A program made the position numbers and the translations under genes. Positions 23,148-32,236 of a DNA stretch of 64,000 nucleotides are shown piece by piece. The stretch's first letter is position 1, and each line of letters begins with the position of its first letter. Origin of the DNA: Ottelia alismoides (lineage: Eukaryota > Streptophyta > Magnoliopsida > Alismatales > Hydrocharitaceae); the NCBI GenBank assembly GCA_037367405.1, contig JAZKJV010011598.1, positions 1,240,001 to 1,304,000 on the forward strand. Reading direction: 5' to 3'. A model generated the notes under the pieces. The model had not been told where the DNA came from. It ran no database searches and saw nothing but the letters and a program-made list of their open reading frames with translations.

Positions 23148-23748
23148 TCTAATTTAGATATATCAATAAAATTGGATGGTCATTCATTTATTTTACTTGG
23201 TAAGTAACCAAGGTCGAACTCAGGGACACGAGTCTCTCTCGTGATTATTAAGACTATTATAAATTTATTAAGTGTTGAATCAGAGAGTCGTAGGTCAAAG
23301 AATGCACGAAGACAAGACAATGCATTAAACATAAAACATGCATTTATTTTATTTTATTTTTAATCATGCAAATAGATGCAATGAAATGCAACAAAAATAT
23401 GCCCAAATTAAAAGAATACTTGAGCCAATTAATGAAGAAGTCAAGTCAGGGACAAATAATAAAGCTATCTTCATTCATGTAAAAATTATGCATGAAAAGC
23501 ATTGAAAGCAAGACACTTAGCCAATAAAATAATACATCAAATTTTGTAGTGTCAATCCTTAAATAAAATCATGCCATAAGGAAGACAATGAAGAGAGCTT
23601 CAGAATGCCACTGAAATCGACTCAATCGGAGCTAAGATGCTCAAGATATACACATGTGAAGTCAGGGGCATAAATGCAAGAAAATATAAAAGATAACTAG
23701 CAAACAGGTCCCTGGGAGGGACTAAAATGTAAATACAAGAAAGTTCGA

Positions 23749-23795
23749 TGAGTTGTACCAAGTCTGAAACCAAGTGGATTTATTTTTTGTCCCAT
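23749..23795 (-). pseudogene. rps3: rps3 5' fragment (plastid-derived)
   Basis: Small-subunit ribosomal protein S3, cut after about 15 codons. The minus strand reads ATG at 23795 then MGQKINPLGFRLGTT, the conserved plastid S3 N-terminus. The following bases no longer match rps3, so this marks the left breakpoint of the plastid insert near 23749. Too short for the ORF list but unmistakable beside rpl22. Non-functional. Confidence 0.88.
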
Positions 23796-23869
23796 ATTTT
23801 TTATTATACTATCTTTTCATCCATATGTTATTTTTAAATATGAATCTAAATTTTTAATTTCTATAAAAA

Positions 23870-24238
23870 TTATTTAGATTTATCCTTCAATACAATTGTT
23901 ATATGACATGTGGGTCTTTTTATTGGATAACTGCGCCCTCGAGCCCGGGGTCTTAACCTTTTCACAATGGGACCCCCATTGACTTCGGCTTTACTAATAA
24001 ATAAATCAGCTTCGTTCAAACCCATATTATGACTAGCATTTGCTACTGCAGAATAAACTAATTTTAAAATTGGATAAGAGGCTCGATAAGGCATGAGTTC
24101 CAGTATCATAATTGTTTCTTCATAGGAACGCCCGCGAATTTGATCAATTACTCTTCGAGCTTTGAAAACAGACATATGTATATGTTGAGCTAAAACTTTG
24201 ACTTCTGTGCCCGATCTATTCGAGTTCTTGTTTATCAT
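23870..24238 (-). pseudogene. rpl22: rpl22, plastid large-subunit protein L22 (ORF intact)
   Basis: Plastid 50S protein L22, which lines the exit tunnel of the chloroplast ribosome. The minus-strand ORF includes [38 protein letters not shown] and [20 protein letters not shown], and ends [15 protein letters not shown], all family hallmarks. I chose the start at [10 protein letters not shown] (24238); an in-frame ATG upstream at 24259 adds MVGVINI. At about 122 residues it is within the usual range. It is the only gene of the insert with no stop or frameshift, but without plastid promoters active in the nucleus or a transit peptide it should be dead. Chance survival of a short ORF is the simplest explanation. 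Confidence 0.88.
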
Positions 24239-24561
24239 AATGTTAATTACCCCCACCAATGGATGATGAAAAACTATTCTATTATTTTTGTTCTATAATT
24301 ACTCTGCTTAAATTACCATTATTCCACTTAATATAAATTGTTAATACTTAACTTCTTAACTTAATATATATATTCTGTATATTATTTAATTATATTATTT
24401 TATTAATTATTAATTTATTATTATTATTAATTTACATTTTTTTCTTTTTTTATTACTTTAGAACTTTTGATTATATTTACTTATTTATTTATATTTGTAC
24501 TCTTTTATTTTTATATATATATTATATTTTTTATTTAATATAAATTGAAATAAAAAAAGAA

Positions 24562-24837
24562 TTAACAACGAGATTTATTATCGTTTTTTGCATGTCTACC
24601 AAAAGTCCGAGTGGGTGCGAATTCTCCCAATTTATGACCTACCATACGATCCATTATATAAATGGGTAAATGTTCTTTTCCATTATGAATAGCAATTGTA
24701 TGGCTGATCATTGTGGGAATAATGGTTGATGCTCTGAACTAAGTTACTATTATTTCTTTTTCCTCCTTCATATTGAGTTGTTCGATTTTTCTCATTAATG
24801 ATTAGCCACAAAAGGATTTTTTTAGTGAACGTGCCAC
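24562..24837 (-). pseudogene. rps19: rps19, plastid S19 pseudogene
   Basis: Plastid 30S protein S19. The minus strand starts with GTG (24837), the frequent start codon of plastid rps19, reading MARSLKK. Two bases are missing in an A-run and a further base about 25 nt downstream, so about nine codons are out of frame (apparent FCG-stop). The frame is then restored and continues with RKIEQLNMKEEKEIIVT. A TGG codon has become TAG right after this. The rest is recognisable ([37 protein letters not shown]), ending at TAA 24562. Length matches the 92-residue family minus the indels. It lies 85 bases downstream of rpl2 on the coding strand with no trnH between. Confidence 0.9.
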
Positions 24838-24922
24838 AATTGATAACTCCTTTTTTTGTAAAAATATAAATATCATAAACACTTTCAAATTCCAAAAATT
24901 CTATTTTCAATATTCTTAATTC

Positions 24923-26393
24923 TTATTTACGGTGACGAAGAATCAAACTATCACTATATTTTTTCCTTTTCCTACTTCTTCTTCCAAGTGTAGGATAACC
25001 CCAAGGGGTCATAGGTTTTTTTCTACCAATTGGGGCTCTCCCTTCACCGCCCCCATGGGGATGGTCTACAGGGTTCATAACTACTCCTCTTACTACAGGA
25101 CATTTACCTAGCCAACACTTAGATCCGGCTCTACCCAAACTTTTTTGGTTCACCCCAACATTACCCACTTGTCTGACTGTTGCTAAGAAGTTTTTGGATA
25201 TTAAACGGACCTCTCCAGACGGTAATCTTAATGTGGCCGATTTACCCTCTTTTGCAATAAGTTTCGCTACATCACCCGCTGCTCTAGCTAATTGTCCACC
25301 CTTTCCAAGTGTGATTTCTATGTTATGTATGGCCGTGCCTAAGGGCATATCGGTTGAAGTGGATTCTTCTTTTTTATCAATAAAAATCTCTTCCCAAATT
25401 GTACAAGCTTCTTCCAAAGCATACGGCTTTCTAGATGTATATGATGATATCTAGACAGATAGATCTTATATGAATCGTATGATGAAGTACCATATGAGCG
25501 GATATATAGGAATCCAAATCTGTCGAATCGCTCATGTTATGATCTTCTACATCCTAGGTCTCCTCGTTCCGTCATCTGGCTTAGGTTCTTCATGTAGCAT
25601 TCAGACCGAATGACTCTATGAAATTACGTCGATACTTCCACTTACGGGTAACGTAGGAGACATCTCTATTTTTCCCCAGGGGATCCTTATACATTTCTTA
25701 GCTTTCAATTCGCCTCTGACCATCAAATTAAATGTGAATAACCCGTCTTCCTCTCTTTGAAACAAGGAGCGCTTCCGGTTCTGTCCGTGCTTCAAACAAT
25801 TTTGTCTTCTCCATATTACCATATCTCTAGAGTCAATAATTTTCTATGAAGAACTACTGAACTCAATCACTTGCTGTCGTTACTCAACAGTTTTCTGTTG
25901 AGGCCTATCCCATGGAGGTACTCCAATTGGATCAGTGATCGATTTCTAGGTTTCGTCATAAACCTAATTGGTTACTTCCAATTACGTAAATCAGTAGTTC
26001 AAACCGCACTCAAAGGTAGGGCATTTCCCATTGATATAGGAACTTCTGTACCAGAAATAATGGTATCTCCAATTATAGCCCCTCTGGGATGTAAAATATA
26101 TCTCTTCTCACCATCCCCATAGTGTATGAGACAAATGTATGCATTTCGATTAGGGTCGTATTCTATGGTTACGATTCTACCAGATATGTCTTTTTCATTC
26201 CGTCGAAAATCGATTTTACGGTATAGACGCTTATGACCTCCCCCTCCATGCCTTGCGGTAATGATTTCTCTGGCATTACGATCTTTACTACAACGATGTT
26301 GTCCATAAATCAATTTATTTCATGGATTGGATTTCCTGTCTACGGCTTCGTTGCGTGTGCTCGGGTAGAAGTTTTGTATAAATGTATCGCCAT
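24923..26393 (-). pseudogene. rpl2: rpl2, plastid L2 pseudogene with group II intron
   Basis: Plastid 50S protein L2, needed for peptidyl transfer. Exon 1 spans about 26010-26393 on the minus strand: MAIHLYKTST from ATG 26393, then a one-base deletion shifts the frame and CGA has become TGA before NLIYG-like sequence. It continues [20 protein letters not shown], then [20 protein letters not shown], ending at a GTGCG group II donor. The intron is about 25357-26009 (653 bases, the usual size). Exon 2 is 24923-25356: [40 protein letters not shown]. Exon 2 is open but has substitutions at conserved sites (NFLATV, GKCPV). Frameshift and stop in exon 1 make the gene non-functional. Confidence 0.92.
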
Positions 26394-26412
26394 GTTATTA
26401 AGTATTTTGCTT

Positions 26413-26622
26413 TAAGTTCTTTTCTCTATAAGAGGTGGAAGAGAATAACCCGGTTGAAGCGTAATGATCATACGTCTGTAATTGGAATGCATTGTATGTC
26501 CCATAATCGGTCCCATACTTCTACCCTTTCCGGGGAGTCAATGACTATTCATAGCTATTACCTTGACACCAAAGAAGAGTTCGACCCAATGCTTTATTTC
26601 TGTCCTAGTTGATCCTGATTCG
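26413..26622 (-). pseudogene. rpl23: rpl23 3' fragment (plastid-derived)
   Basis: Plastid 50S protein L23. The minus strand starts mid-gene at [20 protein letters not shown], continues VIAMNSH, then TGA where family members have CGA (Arg), then [17 protein letters not shown], and ends [14 protein letters not shown] with TAA at 26413. The first roughly 27 codons are missing, which places the right breakpoint of the insert at 26622. The CGA-to-TGA change fits deamination of a methylated CpG after transfer to the nucleus. Confidence 0.9.
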
Positions 26623-27790
26623 TCCCTGTAAATAACCCACACGCACAGGGTCACTTTTGCAATTATGAAAACCCGTGAGGGTATAAATGCAAAATGCCCC
26701 GATACACGTGGGCGGCGCGTGGCTAAAAGGACCTAGATGCAATTTAATAAAGTTATGAGGGCGCCGATGCAAAAAGCCCAACCCTCACATGCGTGAGGCA
26801 CGTGAGTCCAAGCTCGGGTGGGGGCGAGGTTCGGCGCACGTTCAAACTACCGTAGCAGGTAGCTCAGGCCACGTGGCGGCTCGAGGATGCCTCGGGCGAG
26901 GCTCGGTCCCACCGAGCCTCCACGCTCTGGAAAGACAACGTGGCTGCTCTTGGGCCGTTAGATCTCTGCCGGGGGGGCGAGATCCAACGGCATCTACACC
27001 TCCTTCTACCTCGAAGGTGGGTGGTGCGATTGGAGCTCCGGCATGAGTCCTGGAGCTCCTCAGTGCCTCTCTGTGCTTAGTGAAGGTCGGGGAAGGATGT
27101 TGGAGGCCTGGCGATGAAGATACAAGGTCAGAGAAGATGCGGGAGTGCCTAGATTTCGATGTCGACACATGCTCACCGGAGGCGGAGCTCTAGAACTTGG
27201 CTCCACCCGAGGTCCGACCAATGGAGTTTTTAGACCTGCAAGAGGGATTATATGATAGCCAAGGCGTGTGTGCGTGCGAGCTAAGGTGAATGGAGGGCTG
27301 AGTGAGATGAAGAAGCGGAGCCCTTGGTGGGTTCTCCTCTGCCTCCGGCAGAGGAGAAAGCTTGGGGTGGTGAAGGTTTTGATGGAGGAGGGTGATCGGA
27401 GGGGTTGGCAAATGTGTCTGATGATAGGCAGAGCTCGTGGGAGTTCAGGTGACCATGACAGTGTCGGAGCTAACCTGGAAAATTCAGAGAAAATAAAAGG
27501 CAAACGAAGAAGCTAAGTTACCTAAGATTGAAGAAGGATCTAGAGGCAGAGTGTAGCTTGGGCTGAGCACCTGGAGGTGCTCGGGTCATCGCACATACTG
27601 GATAGCTACTCCAGCAAGCTTGGGGTGCCCGGAGGAGCCCGGTCATGGCCGGCGACGGCCATGGGTCTCACCGGAGTTCTGGGTCGTCGTCGCTCGATCC
27701 TAGCTCCTCCCCCTGTCACGGGGAGGAGAAGGAGGGATGGGCCTCAGCCCCTTGGTTGGTGGACGAAGAAGATATGGGGCGGAGGTGACT

Positions 27791-27798
27791 TATTTATA
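27791..27798 (-). promoter_or_regulatory. LTR TATA box (plastid-split LTR)
   Basis: On the minus strand CGGCTATAAATAAGTCACC contains TATAAATA in the GC island, at the same relative place as 4151 and 50878 in other LTRs. Confidence 0.6.
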
Positions 27799-28410
27799 GC
27801 CGGGAGATGGCGATGGAGTCGTGGGTTTCGTGGGTAGATGCTGACCGGAGGAGAAGAGGGGAGACGTGGCTAGGTGTTGCGCGAGGGTAGGGGATATGAG
27901 GGCTACGTGGTCCCGGTATTAGATCGTGGACATGGAGCGAGATGGAGCGGCTAAAATTAGAAGGGGGAAGGAGGTCAGAAAGGCGCGGTGCTCGGGCGGA
28001 GGTTGCGGGAGGTGGAAGACGAGGCCCGGACCGTTGGATCGTGAGATCCAACGGCTCTGGTGGAGGCGCGTTGGGACGATTCGAATCAGATCGATGGGGT
28101 GTGATCGAGGGGTGAATGGCGCACCACGTGTTGCATTGAGAACTCAACGCTAACGGGCGGCCCAGATCGGAGATGGAGGACGATCGCACGGTATATGGCA
28201 TAGGTGAAGGGAACGGCTGAGATGGAGGGACGAGGGCGCGATCGAATGGCGCCCAAAGCGCCATGTGGAGGGCAGATATCAAGGCGCCAACAGGCGATGG
28301 AGATGGACTCAGGGGAGTGATCGGACGGTGGGGATCATGGAAATAGCAAGACCGTTGGATCAAGAAGAGATCCAACGACCGAAAGAGAGGGCGGATAGGG
28401 CAAAGGGGCC

Positions 28411-28447
28411 GGGCCACGTGGCTCAACTAGAATGAGCCACGTTGCCC
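28411..28447. promoter_or_regulatory. G-box inverted repeat in LTR U3
   Basis: GGGCCACGTGGCTC pairs with GAGCCACGTTGCCC around CAACTAGAAT. CCACGTGGC is a strong plant G-box core. It is homologous in position to 3703, 53133 and 62462. Confidence 0.65.
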
Positions 28448-28515
28448 AATGAGATTATTCAGAGAGAAAAAATGAAATATGAGGGGGTAGATGGCCGAAT
28501 TTGAGAAAACTCAAA

Positions 28516-28558
28516 ACATGAAAGTTGTAGATCTCGATGAGATCTACAAGTTTCATGT
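28516..28558. promoter_or_regulatory. Conserved GTAGATCTC hairpin in LTR U3 (best copy)
   Basis: The arms ACATGAAAGTTGTAGATCTC and GAGATCTACAAGTTTCATGT are complementary at all but one position around GAT, making this the most perfect copy of the LTR hairpin in the window. Confidence 0.75.
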
Positions 28559-28777
28559 TGACCAAAAACGGAGACAAGGTCATTTAAAGATAGAAAATAT
28601 TTTTAAGGGTATTTTTAAGGATAAAAACACCACGATTTTTAATTTTGCGATTTTTTTGTGGTTTTTAATTTATTCAAGACTCTGATAATTACAAGACTTT
28701 ATCTGGTTTTTATTGACACACATTTAAGCAAGGGGTTTAAAAAATGCAAATTAAGATGATGAAATCGAGTTTCATCA

Positions 28778-29570
28778 GAAGCATGGGCCCATTGACCCTC
28801 AGGTAAACTGCTTGGTCTTCCCCCATGTTCTGTACCCACCACTTGCTTCCCTCTTCATAACTGATCCACCAACTACTCCACTCTCAAGCTCCCACTCGTT
28901 CCTCAGTCTCCGCTTATCGTCAACCATTTCCCACAGCCTCCTCTAACATCGTGAATCACACCCACGCTCACCCCACGCCCTTCTTTCATGTTCACTAACT
29001 GCATACCAACAAAACCCAATCCCTTCTACCATACTTTGTATCCATCAAGTGGAGAGAGCTCATGCCCTTGGTAACAGCAAGGCTTTCCCTTCGAACAATG
29101 ACTCCAGCTGATCCTGTGATCCACCACCCATACCGTTGTTGATACACCCATGATGCAGTCGGGCATCGAATGACTCTCACATACTTCTTATGGCCATGAC
29201 TCTGAATAGATCTTAGCTCTTTCAACTTCAGGTGAAATCATCCCAGGTAAAATATACACTTTACCCCTTTCATTTCTCCTTCTTTATATTTCTTCTTCTT
29301 CCAAGCCCTACAATCAATATTCTTCTTTGTTCTAAATCAAATCGAACCCCAAATTTAATTTTCTACTCATATCTTCTGTGTAACCCATCAAATACATACA
29401 TGTCATCTCTCTCAACTCCCCATTTCTCTTGCTACCACACTCGACTTATTAACCTTGACTCATCAGAGTTGAGGACCCGCTACACACTCTTCATAGTCAT
29501 TACCCCCATTTCTCTATAACATCTATTCGAGGTCATTACTTTGAGCCCTTTCCCTACTTGTAGGAACCAA
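28778..29570. other. Unassigned CT-rich interval with a 76-codon minus-strand ORF
   Basis: About 790 bases between an LTR tip and the second-family LTR. The plus strand is pyrimidine-rich. A minus-strand ORF at 28995-29225 encodes 76 residues including YVRVIRCPTASWVYQQRYGW and ESLAVTKGMSSLHLMD. It does not look like retrotransposon protein or low-complexity sequence. I do not recognise it; it could be a fragment of a captured host gene or chance. An ORF at 29232-29519 on the plus strand is low-complexity. No PPT is visible beside the LTR tip at 28777. Confidence 0.35.
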
Positions 29571-32236
29571 GTGTTGTTCACCCTCATCAAGCGCTACAAT
29601 CAGCAATAGGAACCAACAACGAAGAAAACATATTTACCAAAACGTACCTTCCCTATTGTTGTGATCAAGCAGCAAGGACGGTCTTGGGATCACCACCATT
29701 GCAACAACTGGAGCCCGCCATCGACACGCCTGCACGCCACCAACCATGCGGATTGCCTATTGTAACATTCTTCTACGTAGAAAGGTTGTGCTTCAAAAAC
29801 CCCAATCCGAGATCGATTGAAAAAGAAGATCTTCATTGAGCCTAACTTCGAAGCTCTGATCCTTCTTCTCAAGCCTTGTGTCACCATCTTGCAGATTTGT
29901 GAGTACTGGAGTCGAAGAGTAATAGCGTCTTGATGGGAGGTCAATAGGCCTTGTGTATTACGAAAGCATGTTGATCTAATCATTATCAGATCAAAATGAA
30001 CTCATTGTACGAGTCATGATAGCAACGGAATCTAAAAAAAAGTCGATGGAACCACATGGACTTGGAACCATTCACAATCTGTTACATCATGATCACATGA
30101 GTTTTGAACATGCATGAGAAGTGTTATCGTGATCTTTAAGCCTCTAAAGTAAGAGACCTCCTGCCTCAAGCTTATCGAGAAAAATAACACTCGCAGACAC
30201 GGGGATGTCCTTGTTCCTGATTTCATCATAAGAAATCCTCTTACTTCTTCTTGAGCATGATGCACAAAAGAGAAAGAGCCTCCACATTGGATTGGTCAAA
30301 CCAATCTGGTAGCATAACAGTAGGTAGAGCCATGAGGGGACAGCCCGAACGTGTGTATCGACAACTCTGGAGGAGGGGGATGACCATAGAGGGAAAGAGA
30401 AGTAGGGGCATTATTTAAGAGAGAGGGAGGGACTAATATTTTCAACTCTTGAAAAATAACTTAAGAAGGTAGGCCATGCCTCTTTTTTTATATCCATTTG
30501 GACGGTAGGGATTATAATCATGTTCATTAAATAAATTGCAAGGATTGAATGTGGTTCTCAACCACTTTTAGGATAAAAGTTGACCAATTATTAACTTAAT
30601 ATCCTTTTTATTCTCCAGTAAATTAACCAACAAGTATGTAATTAATAAAAAATAATAATAGGAGGCTCCCTATCATGGTTGTATATTTAGAAAATCATAT
30701 TATTACTTGTTTATTAATTTTGATATTTATTATCATTAAATAATTCTAAATTATTTGTGATAATTGTAAGTAGGACATTGATAAATATGAATCATATTCA
30801 TAGGTCCAAAAGTAAATGTAAATAATATTTATATTTATGGTATAATATGAATCCAATTCATATTAACATTAAAATTGTAAATCTTATTCGCAATCAAGTC
30901 TGAATAGGGTAATGTGAATGTTGTCCACACTATCCAATATAATTGTAGATTGCACTATCCACATTAATCTTATCCAAGATAACTAAATCCAATTTAGTTA
31001 TCTTAGAATCCTCTCTTCATTTATTTAAAGATAATGTGAATTTTATCCATATTATTCTTGGATAACTATGGATAACACTATCCATGATAATGTTATTCAA
31101 GATAATTAGATCTAATTTAATTATCCTAAGTTCTTCTCTTTGCCCAATATTCAGATATGTCTCTTTACAAACAATCTATGAACTTCTTCATGGATAGTGT
31201 GCCTTCTCTGTGGATACTTGGAGATAAGTTCAGGGTAATTGTATATTTCATGTATAGTGACTCGAATAATGAGATCCAATATCATATCCAAATCTAAAGG
31301 ACCTCTCGATGTCTAATCATTTTAGATAATGTACCCAATCTTCTATCTACTTGTGAATCCAATTCAGATCTATATTCAACCTTTGGACTAAGATAAGATA
31401 ACCAGTTCACTGAGCGAAGTTACTAAAATCCAAACATGTTTCATCGCTCCCTCAGAGTGGAAGCATCACGGTATACAATCAATTAAGATCACATCACCCT
31501 CTAATATTCCCAATAATCGTACATCATGCCCGCTAGAAGATTGTGACTAAACCCAGAGGTCTGATACCATTTTGCATTATCTCCTTTCTGGTTTTATCGA
31601 TAAGTTTCTCATTCGATCATCTGGACTTGGTATCGATAATATGCTTTCCAAAAGAATATATATTACCTTCAAATCGTGTCTTGTTTCCAAAATAATACAA
31701 CCAACATTGGAATTTCGTTTATCCCAATATCTCATGAATGAGCTCATGTCTTCCAGTTTAGTAGTGAACCCGTATGATCCCCTTGAGAAATGGTATTACA
31801 CATATACTTATATATACATACCAACGTATCAGTGTATAGACCTTGATTGGGTAATCAACCTAGTGGTTTGCCAAATGCACATACTCTAACATATAGCAAT
31901 ACATTTGCCTTCGATCAGAGGATGGGTGCATGTATCGTGGTAGCACACGTGGAGGTCTTGGTTATCTCGGTCTCGCTAACTCAACTCTTTGCCTAACTCG
32001 TCCGACATATATGAATCTCTATTTCTATGCAGATGACTAGCATAAAAAGGTCAGTTTGATGTCGGCCTCTAGAGTAAGGAATGCCATCTCCTTCCCAGGT
32101 TGGAGATCCTTTCTTGATAGTCACTTGATAGTGCAGTTGAGTCCTCAATCTAACCATTTAGATATTTAACCCTGCGCCAGTTTCTATGATCCAACATTTG
32201 GATCAGCAATTGTATGTATCAATATGCCTATGGTAT
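29571..32236 (-). repeat. Divergent copy of second-family long LTR
   Basis: Several blocks match the solo LTR at 48389-50677 in the same order. Examples are 30125-30180 (GTGATCTTTAAGCCTCTAAA, AGAGACCTC), 31145-31310 (GTGGATACTTGGAGATAAG, ATGTATAGTGACTCG, GGACCTC), 31580-31650 (GGTTTTATCGATAAGTTTCTCATT, TTGGTATCGATAATATGCTTTCCAAA) and 32140-32215 (GAGTCCTCAATCTAACC). The left edge is uncertain and the right edge is cut at 32236 by an LTR. It is probably oriented on the minus strand, by analogy with the solo LTR. No coding domains. Confidence 0.6.

Larger units (their letters stand above)
23749..26622 (-). mobile_element. NUPT: nuclear insert of plastid DNA (rpl23-rpl2-rps19-rpl22-rps3)
   Basis: On the minus strand five plastid ribosomal protein genes lie in their native order and orientation: the rpl23 3' part, rpl2 (two exons, group II intron), rps19, rpl22 and the first codons of rps3. 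In most plants this spans the junction of the inverted repeat (rpl23, rpl2) and the large single-copy region. Both ends stop inside genes and abut LTR sequence. Single-base indels and G-to-A/C-to-T changes creating stops show this is an old nuclear copy and not plastid contamination. No trnH lies between rps19 and rpl2. The rps19-rpl22 spacer (24260-24561) is longer and more AT-rich than usual, so some bases may have been gained. Confidence 0.93.
23150..28777 (-). repeat. LTR split by a plastid DNA insert
   Basis: On the minus strand the LTR starts at 28777 with its palindromic tip (28757-28777). It carries the hairpin at 28516-28558, the G-box inverted repeat at 28411-28447, the TATA box at 27791-27798 and a purine-rich (plus strand) island at 26640-28450, is interrupted at 26622 by plastid DNA, and resumes at 23748 with U5-like sequence down to 23150. 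The two LTR parts sum to about 2,754 bases, close to the 2,938 of the element A 5' LTR. The U5 part carries the GGTCGAACTCAGGGACACGA block shared with other LTRs. Its element interior is missing; a truncated forward LTR lies where it should be. Confidence 0.65.

Noticed and set aside
24683..24910. 75-codon minus-strand ORF over rps19
   Set aside because: Out-of-frame reading of the rps19 pseudogene and its spacer.
25194..25454. 86-codon plus-strand ORF
   Set aside because: Antisense of rpl2 exon 2.
25616..25822. 68-codon minus-strand ORF
   Set aside because: It lies within the group II intron of the plastid-derived rpl2.
23749..26622. Plastid sequence as assembly contamination
   Set aside because: It carries stops and frameshifts in three genes and joins LTR sequence on both sides, so it is a nuclear copy.
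27794..28426. 210-codon minus-strand ORF
   Set aside because: Pro/Ser-rich translation of a purine-rich LTR island next to the LTR TATA box; no homology recognised.
31557..31570. GGTCTGATACCA, resembling the complement of a tRNA-iMet primer-binding site (minus strand)
   Set aside because: Similarity to the solo LTR at 48389-50677 continues straight across this point, so it lies inside an LTR and not beside one.
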